A model generated the notes under the pieces. The model was not told where the DNA came from. It did not search any database and was given only the letters and a program-made list of their open reading frames with translations. A DNA stretch of 64,000 bases from Hofstenia miamia (taxonomy: Eukaryota; Xenacoelomorpha; Acoela). This document shows, one piece after another, positions 59,175 to 64,000 of the stretch (positions are counted from its first letter, which is position 1; each line of letters opens with the position of its first letter). The position numbers and the translations under genes are program-made. The stretch is from contig SCFE01000072.1 in NCBI GenBank assembly GCA_004352715.1, positions 654,376 to 718,375 of the forward strand, written 5' to 3'.

Positions 59175-60895
59175 TATTGTGCTATATATACAACTAAAAA
59201 ATATATGACGACAATTGCCATGCCCGTTCCGGCAAACGCAATCAGAAGTGGACATGGCCTAAAAATGTTGGCCTCGAACGTGGCCTAACCCTGCCCGAAT
59301 TCTGCAAAACACTTTTATATTATTGCAATTCAGCCAATTGCATGCCAGTTTTTAAGATTCTTGGCAAAACACTTCTTTAATTTTTCGAATTGGTAGACAA
59401 AATTTGGAAGGTTGCGAAATTGATGATTAGTTGATCAATTAGTTCTTGATTAAAACCGATTTACAAAAAGATAGCTCTTAGAAAAATTCGCTTTGCACCC
59501 CTGATGGGGGAATAGGTTTCACAACGTTTTGCTTACCTCAGTAAGAACTTTGATAATCTAACGCAGGTGATTGACGTTGTTGAATGCCACTAAAACCAAT
59601 ATATATACAACCTGCAAAACGACTATTTTCAAATCACGAAATCAAGCACAAACACCTAATGAAGCACTAACAGCGAGTTTTTCGGAAAAAGTTCATTTGA
59701 AGCGCAAAATATTTGGTAAACTGGGCAAATTTCAAGAGAAAAACGTATTCTTCAGAGACTAAATCTGTCAGAGTAAGACGAAAAATTGGTTCTAGAACTT
59801 AATAAATATATTTTGACCTCATATTACCTCTACCTTTTTTATTGCATATTAGCTAATACTGTTGTTCCGGGAATAATAGTTTTTCCCTGGAAATGAATTA
59901 CCCTTCTCCAATACCCCCATAGTTTCTTCACTGCCTACTATACTAGTATTAATCAAGTTAAGCAGGTCACTTTTAAGTTACGCATATATAAATGTTGTTA
60001 CAATAAACCTCTTTTACATGACATATTACAAAATTGTATACTTAAGCAAGAATTTCATTCTATGCGCAGATTTAGAAGCAAAATGATTAATTATATCATC
60101 AATAGAAGGAGAGAATTTCCTGTGATCTGAATTACAAGAATTGCTTTTTAACTATCTTGAACTTAAAATGGATCAGTGTGATATAAAAGATACAACTATA
60201 TTTCATCCATATTCTTAAATAATTATTCCAGGATTATTAAGAAATTTAAAAATCTTAAGATATTTGCATATATCTGGAATGGGCGTCATGTAATAGTAGT
60301 ATTAAAAATTATTATTGTGTCGAAGTATTTGCAAGTATTAACTACTTTCAATTTCAAATTCTTCCCATTACTAATTACTAGATTATCAGGCGTTCAACTA
60401 ACCTCGTCTAGCTTTTTTTCATTTGAATTTCCAGCTAGACAAGTTGAGTTACACCATGCTCAAAATTAGAAGTCACGTGTAGCAGATTTTGGATTTCTTA
60501 AATAGTCTTGAGTTTTGACCATTTATCGAATTTTTTTAGTAAATCATCACATTTAAAAAAAATTCTTGCGAAGTTGAAATTAATGCAAATAAAAATAGTT
60601 TTGTTGTAAAATGTTGCATGTCATACAACAAAGAACTTTATCCAGTTAGGCATTGGTCAATTTGTAACATCAAAATTTATTCCAATAATTATTCTCCTTA
60701 GTGGAGGAGGCATCCGCTCTACCTATGGAAATGAGTGCTAGCACTTCGCGATTATATTCAGGTTTTTATAATGATTGTGTAATGCAATAATACAATAATA
60801 AATATTGATCAGAGTTTTCCGAATAAAGCCTTTTTAAAGAACTTGGATCTGCCTCAACTTTGTTAACGTGAGTTTTAGTCACCGTACTAATCTTA
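59175..60895. other. AT-rich intergenic DNA
   Basis: Nothing recognised apart from short low-complexity runs. Confidence 0.3.
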
Positions 60896-61060
60896 GATAT
60901 TGGGGTGGCACAAGTACCCAAATATTGGGGAGGCAACTGCACCCTTGCGACCCAACTTCCGGCGACACTGCCTACAACCCGCGCCTTGCTCTACTGCCGA
61001 CACCGCCTGCTTATCCGACCCTGCACCGTCCCCTATTCCAATGAACAAGGTCAACCTTTG
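60896..61060. repeat. GC-rich patch, probable TE end
   Basis: About 165 bp of GC-rich sequence (GGGGAGGCAACTGCACCCTT...) with sharp edges in AT-rich DNA. Similar GGGCC-rich scraps occur at 9245-9285 and 62645-62700. Probably ends of dispersed repeats. Confidence 0.35.
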
Positions 61061-61364
61061 GAACGTTTATATTTGTATTGCTACTTATAAATGCAAAACT
61101 ACATAAATATATTTTCAGCAGTATTTTCTATTCTTGTTTTCATCGAGCAGCTTCTAATATTTGCAACCATTAAGACATTGAGATTGGAGTAGAAAAAAAT
61201 TACAAACAATTTAAAAATTGTAGACGCAAGCATGCTAAATACCAGATACATACACATACATGTATTATTATTATATATTATATATTTAGATTTTAGTTTA
61301 ATTTTATCTTTTAGCAAATATATTGCTTTGACTCTTATTATTATTATTATTTATTGATTCTCAC

Positions 61365-62030
61365 AGCTTCATGCTGGTATCCCTCTCAGCTCGGGGAACT
61401 CACCAGTTTCCAGGGAGTCTGAGAGCTTTCCTCAAGACTCTAGCTGTTCCTAACAATGCTGCCTTCTGTGCTACCGCTCCTCCCCACTTTGGTACTCCCA
61501 ACTTCTCCAAGTATCTCTTATGCTTCTTACTCACTGCTCCTAGGCGCCTACTACTACCGGGACTACTTTAACTTTCTTCAATTTCCACAGCTTTTCTATT
61601 TCCTCTGCCAACTCCCTTTACTGGTCTATCTTCTCTTTCTCCTTGCTTTCTACATTTCTGTCCTTTGGTACTGCTATGTCTATCACTGTTCCTAATCTTT
61701 GCTCTTTGTCTATCAGTACTATGTCTGGCCTCCGTGCTTATATCAACTGGCTTGTCTGTATGTTGAAGTCCCACTGTATCTTAACCTTCTCATTTTCTAT
61801 GACGCCCTGTGGCTTGTGCTCATGCCATTTGCCTCCTGCTTCTAACCCATGCTACTTACTCAAGGTCTAATGTACCATTCGTCCCATCCTGTCATGCCTG
61901 AAGAACTTATACTCATTCTGCGCCAACTTCTCACACCCTGCTATCAGATGATCTACTGTCTCCGCCTCTTTCTTACATAGCCTACACTTATCACTTACTT
62001 CTACTCTTCTGTCTATATGCTTCTAATATT
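61365..62030 (-). mobile_element. LINE relic with restriction-like endonuclease C-terminus
   Basis: Minus strand from 62030: HIDRRVEVSDKCRLCKKEAE, TVDHLIAGC (a C-x2-C-x7-H-x4-C type knuckle), EKLAQNEY, RHDRMGRMVH. Later NIQTDKPV and, one frame over, RRPDIVLIDKEQRLGTVIDI, a PD...D motif of restriction-like endonucleases. The end reads KAALLGTARVLRKALRL near 61400. This arrangement belongs to site-biased LINEs of the R2/R4 type. 5'-truncated and frameshifted. Confidence 0.8.
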
Positions 62031-63512
62031 ATTTTTATTAATAATTGACATGAATTGATGTAAAATTAATTTCACGATTCCATTCCGTGAATATGGACAT
62101 TTTCTTGGTTGCCATTAGTAAAGAAAAAAATGCTGCATATCATAGAACACACAGTGTGAAATACAGCTCTACGTGACGACTGATAAGAAAAGCAAAGATT
62201 TTTAGAGCATCTGCAAGTACAATACGCCCATGTGTATTTATGTTAAATTTTATTCATTATGAACCAATAAAAAATGGGAGAATGCATTTACGAAAAAATG
62301 GATATAAAATTCGCAATCAGCGTTATAAAATTTCCCATAAATGGTACCACAATCTCGTGCATCGGATTTTTGTTGTTCGATGTCATTGAGGTTATACATA
62401 GGAAGCCGAACTTTTGGAAACCTATTGCACCGTTAAGCATCTTCAAACTGTATTTAAATGTAATTAATAAACAAAAGCTAAACTTAAATTATTACTTTCA
62501 TTTATATGCCTACAAATTTCAAATTTTGTCAAACAAACGTTGAATGTTTTAGTTTGTATTGTTTTTCCCGCCGCAATTGTCAGTTATTTTAAATTAATTG
62601 GGATGTACTCTCAGAGATGTCGTTTTATACTTCGGCGACAAGACCAGCCCGCCAGGGTCGGGGCCATGGCCCTCCCTGTTGGGCCACTGGGCCCCTCTTC
62701 CTTGATACAAATCTCCATAGTATTAATTCTAATATTGTGTAACTAAGGGCTAAGACCCTCTAATTTTCAAATGCAAGCCACGGGCCTGCAGCCCGCCAAA
62801 GTATTTCTAAATCACAAATTTAAAATATATCTGTTTTGAAGTTGCATCGATATTCGGAAGTGAGAACAACGATAGCAACTTCTTTCTATGAGTTATATAG
62901 ATGTTCTATCGAGTTAGTATTGGCTAATGATTATGTTTCGAATTATTGGGTCTGTCTAACTTAAGATATTCCTAATCAAATGTTTACGGTTTCCCTGCTA
63001 TTCCGAATTGGCAATGTATCACATATGGGTCTTCAGCACTAATTCGAAAACATTGTCTTTTTGCCGTTTATTTTACCATTTCGTGATGATAACCTAACTT
63101 AATTTGCGTTTGAAACGTCTAGCGTAGTAAACATAATTAACTGTTTCATTTTGGTACATAAATTTTAACGAATGTGTTAGATTTCATATTTTCTTTTTCG
63201 TATATATATTTTTTTTTCCGTCAATTTACATTCAATGGTATACGAGATCGATCTAGGTTTAAAATGCTTTACTGATTTTGAAGTAACAGATATTGTGGTA
63301 TTTATAATTTTATTATAATCTTTCATAGAAGTGCTTTTAATGCTTTTGGAAATTAACGCTTGATTATAAACTGAGAACAATTGCCAATTCATTTGGTAGT
63401 ATTGTAGTTGTATTACTAATAACGATGACAGTACAATGCACCACTTTTGGCACAGTGTACTATTCATTCATTTATCCGAATTAATTGATTTGTAACGATT
63501 TTCCTTTAACAG
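62031..63512. other. Intergenic or intronic DNA before the right-edge exon
   Basis: No gene recognised. The frame at 62274-62543 (+) has no support. Could include the promoter or a 5' intron of the gene whose exon starts at 63513. Confidence 0.3.
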
Positions 63513-63536
63513 GTGTGCCGTTTTGCGCCATTCCTT

Positions 63537-63906
63537 ATGAGTGCTGGATCGAAAAGGGAAGCCACTGGACCCCTCAGCAGTAGTAGTGATGAAGATGTTT
63601 TATCCAGCGATGAATTAGCTACTTCTCCAGAAACTAGATTTTCATTGGACCACGATTATGACTCATTGTCTTCTCCCTGTTCGCCATCAAGTAGTACCAG
63701 TTCAGATCCAGTTTACGACAGAAAACCTGGTTTTACTGACCATGGGCATACTTACATACGTAGCGGGTCAGCAAAGAAATTTAGAAAACCTGCGCGATGT
63801 TTATTTTCGACTCGTGCGATAGATTTATCAACATCTAACTCAGTTATTATTAATAAAGAATCTATGCATTTTCTGCCCACAAAGCAAAAAACAAAATCCA
63901 ATACAG
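63537..63906 (+). CDS. First coding exon of an unrecognised gene, continues past the window
   Basis: An acceptor (TTCCTTTAACAG, exon from 63513) is followed by ATG at 63537. The frame stays open for 123 codons to a donor ACAG|GTAATT at 63906, phase 1. The start could lie in an earlier exon, because the frame is open from 63513. The peptide is Ser/Asp-rich and of low complexity at first (SSSSDEDVLSSDELATSP, then SPCSPSSSTSSDPVY), followed by a basic patch SAKKFRKPARCLF and TRAIDLSTSN. Such tails are typical of regulatory regions of cell-cycle or signalling proteins. I considered the N-terminus of a Wee1-type kinase but cannot support it. Function unknown. Confidence 0.6.
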
Positions 63907-64000
63907 GTAATTTTTAAAATTAGAAAAATTTTTACAAATATATATTGTGTATATTAATCACAACACCATATATAAATAGAGCATTTAAATATATATATAT

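Overview
The window is AT-rich eukaryotic nuclear DNA. Conserved metazoan genes are split by spliceosomal (GT-AG) introns and sit in a dense bed of transposable elements (TEs). The protein set and the TE mix (DD34E and DD37D Tc1/mariner-like elements, hAT, Harbinger-like MITEs, two or three classes of LINE, a Penelope-like fragment, Ty3/gypsy LTR elements) point to an invertebrate animal. I cannot place it to phylum from sequence alone. Nothing prokaryotic is present.

Host genes. Three genes can be reconstructed exon by exon, all on the minus strand. (1) RFC1, the large subunit of the replication factor C clamp loader: five coding exons, 34108 down to 29938, all junctions in phase, with a BRCT domain, Walker A and B, and the C-terminal clamp-loader region. 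(2) A TMEM209-like nuclear-envelope protein: five well-supported exons, 29593 down to 22808, plus a weak last-exon candidate at 22626-22576. Its start codon lies 344 bp from the RFC1 stop. (3) A small dithiol glutaredoxin: exon 1 at 14390-14211 and exon 2 at 3366-3247, joined across a 10.8-kb intron full of TEs. The coding start of a fourth, unrecognised gene enters at the right edge on the plus strand (63537-63906). A cysteine-rich minus-strand reading frame with a single in-frame TGA (16338-16667) is unexplained.

Layout. 1-3.2 kb: AT-rich DNA with an ~840-bp foldback repeat. 3.2-14.4 kb: the glutaredoxin gene, whose intron holds a LINE relic, a hAT/DUF4371 relic, three MITEs and a complete DD34E Tc1-like transposon (11269-13241) with an intact transposase and TIRs built of 21-bp repeats. 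14.4-22.6 kb: a second Harbinger-like MITE copy, the cysteine-rich frame, a microsatellite with a gap, a LINE with a degenerate 2A-like motif, and a hAT MITE with a perfect 8-bp target duplication. 22.6-34.1 kb: TMEM209-like and RFC1. 35.1-38.3 kb: a hAT relic and a DD37D (maT-like) element. 38.4-40.7 kb: two assembly gaps around a 276-bp tandem duplication. 40.87-55.2 kb: an almost CpG-free block that starts exactly at the outer edge of an LTR and contains a 5'-truncated Ty3/gypsy element with an unusual ~2.7-kb coding block after integrase, a gag-like piece on the other strand, and a Penelope GIY-YIG remnant. 55.2-63.5 kb: AT-rich DNA with a mariner relic, a 445-bp MITE and a LINE relic with a restriction-like endonuclease.

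The strongest items for follow-up are the CpG-depleted block, the extra coding block of the gypsy element, the intact Tc1-like transposon with phased 21-bp terminal repeats, and the degenerate 2A-like motif in a LINE.
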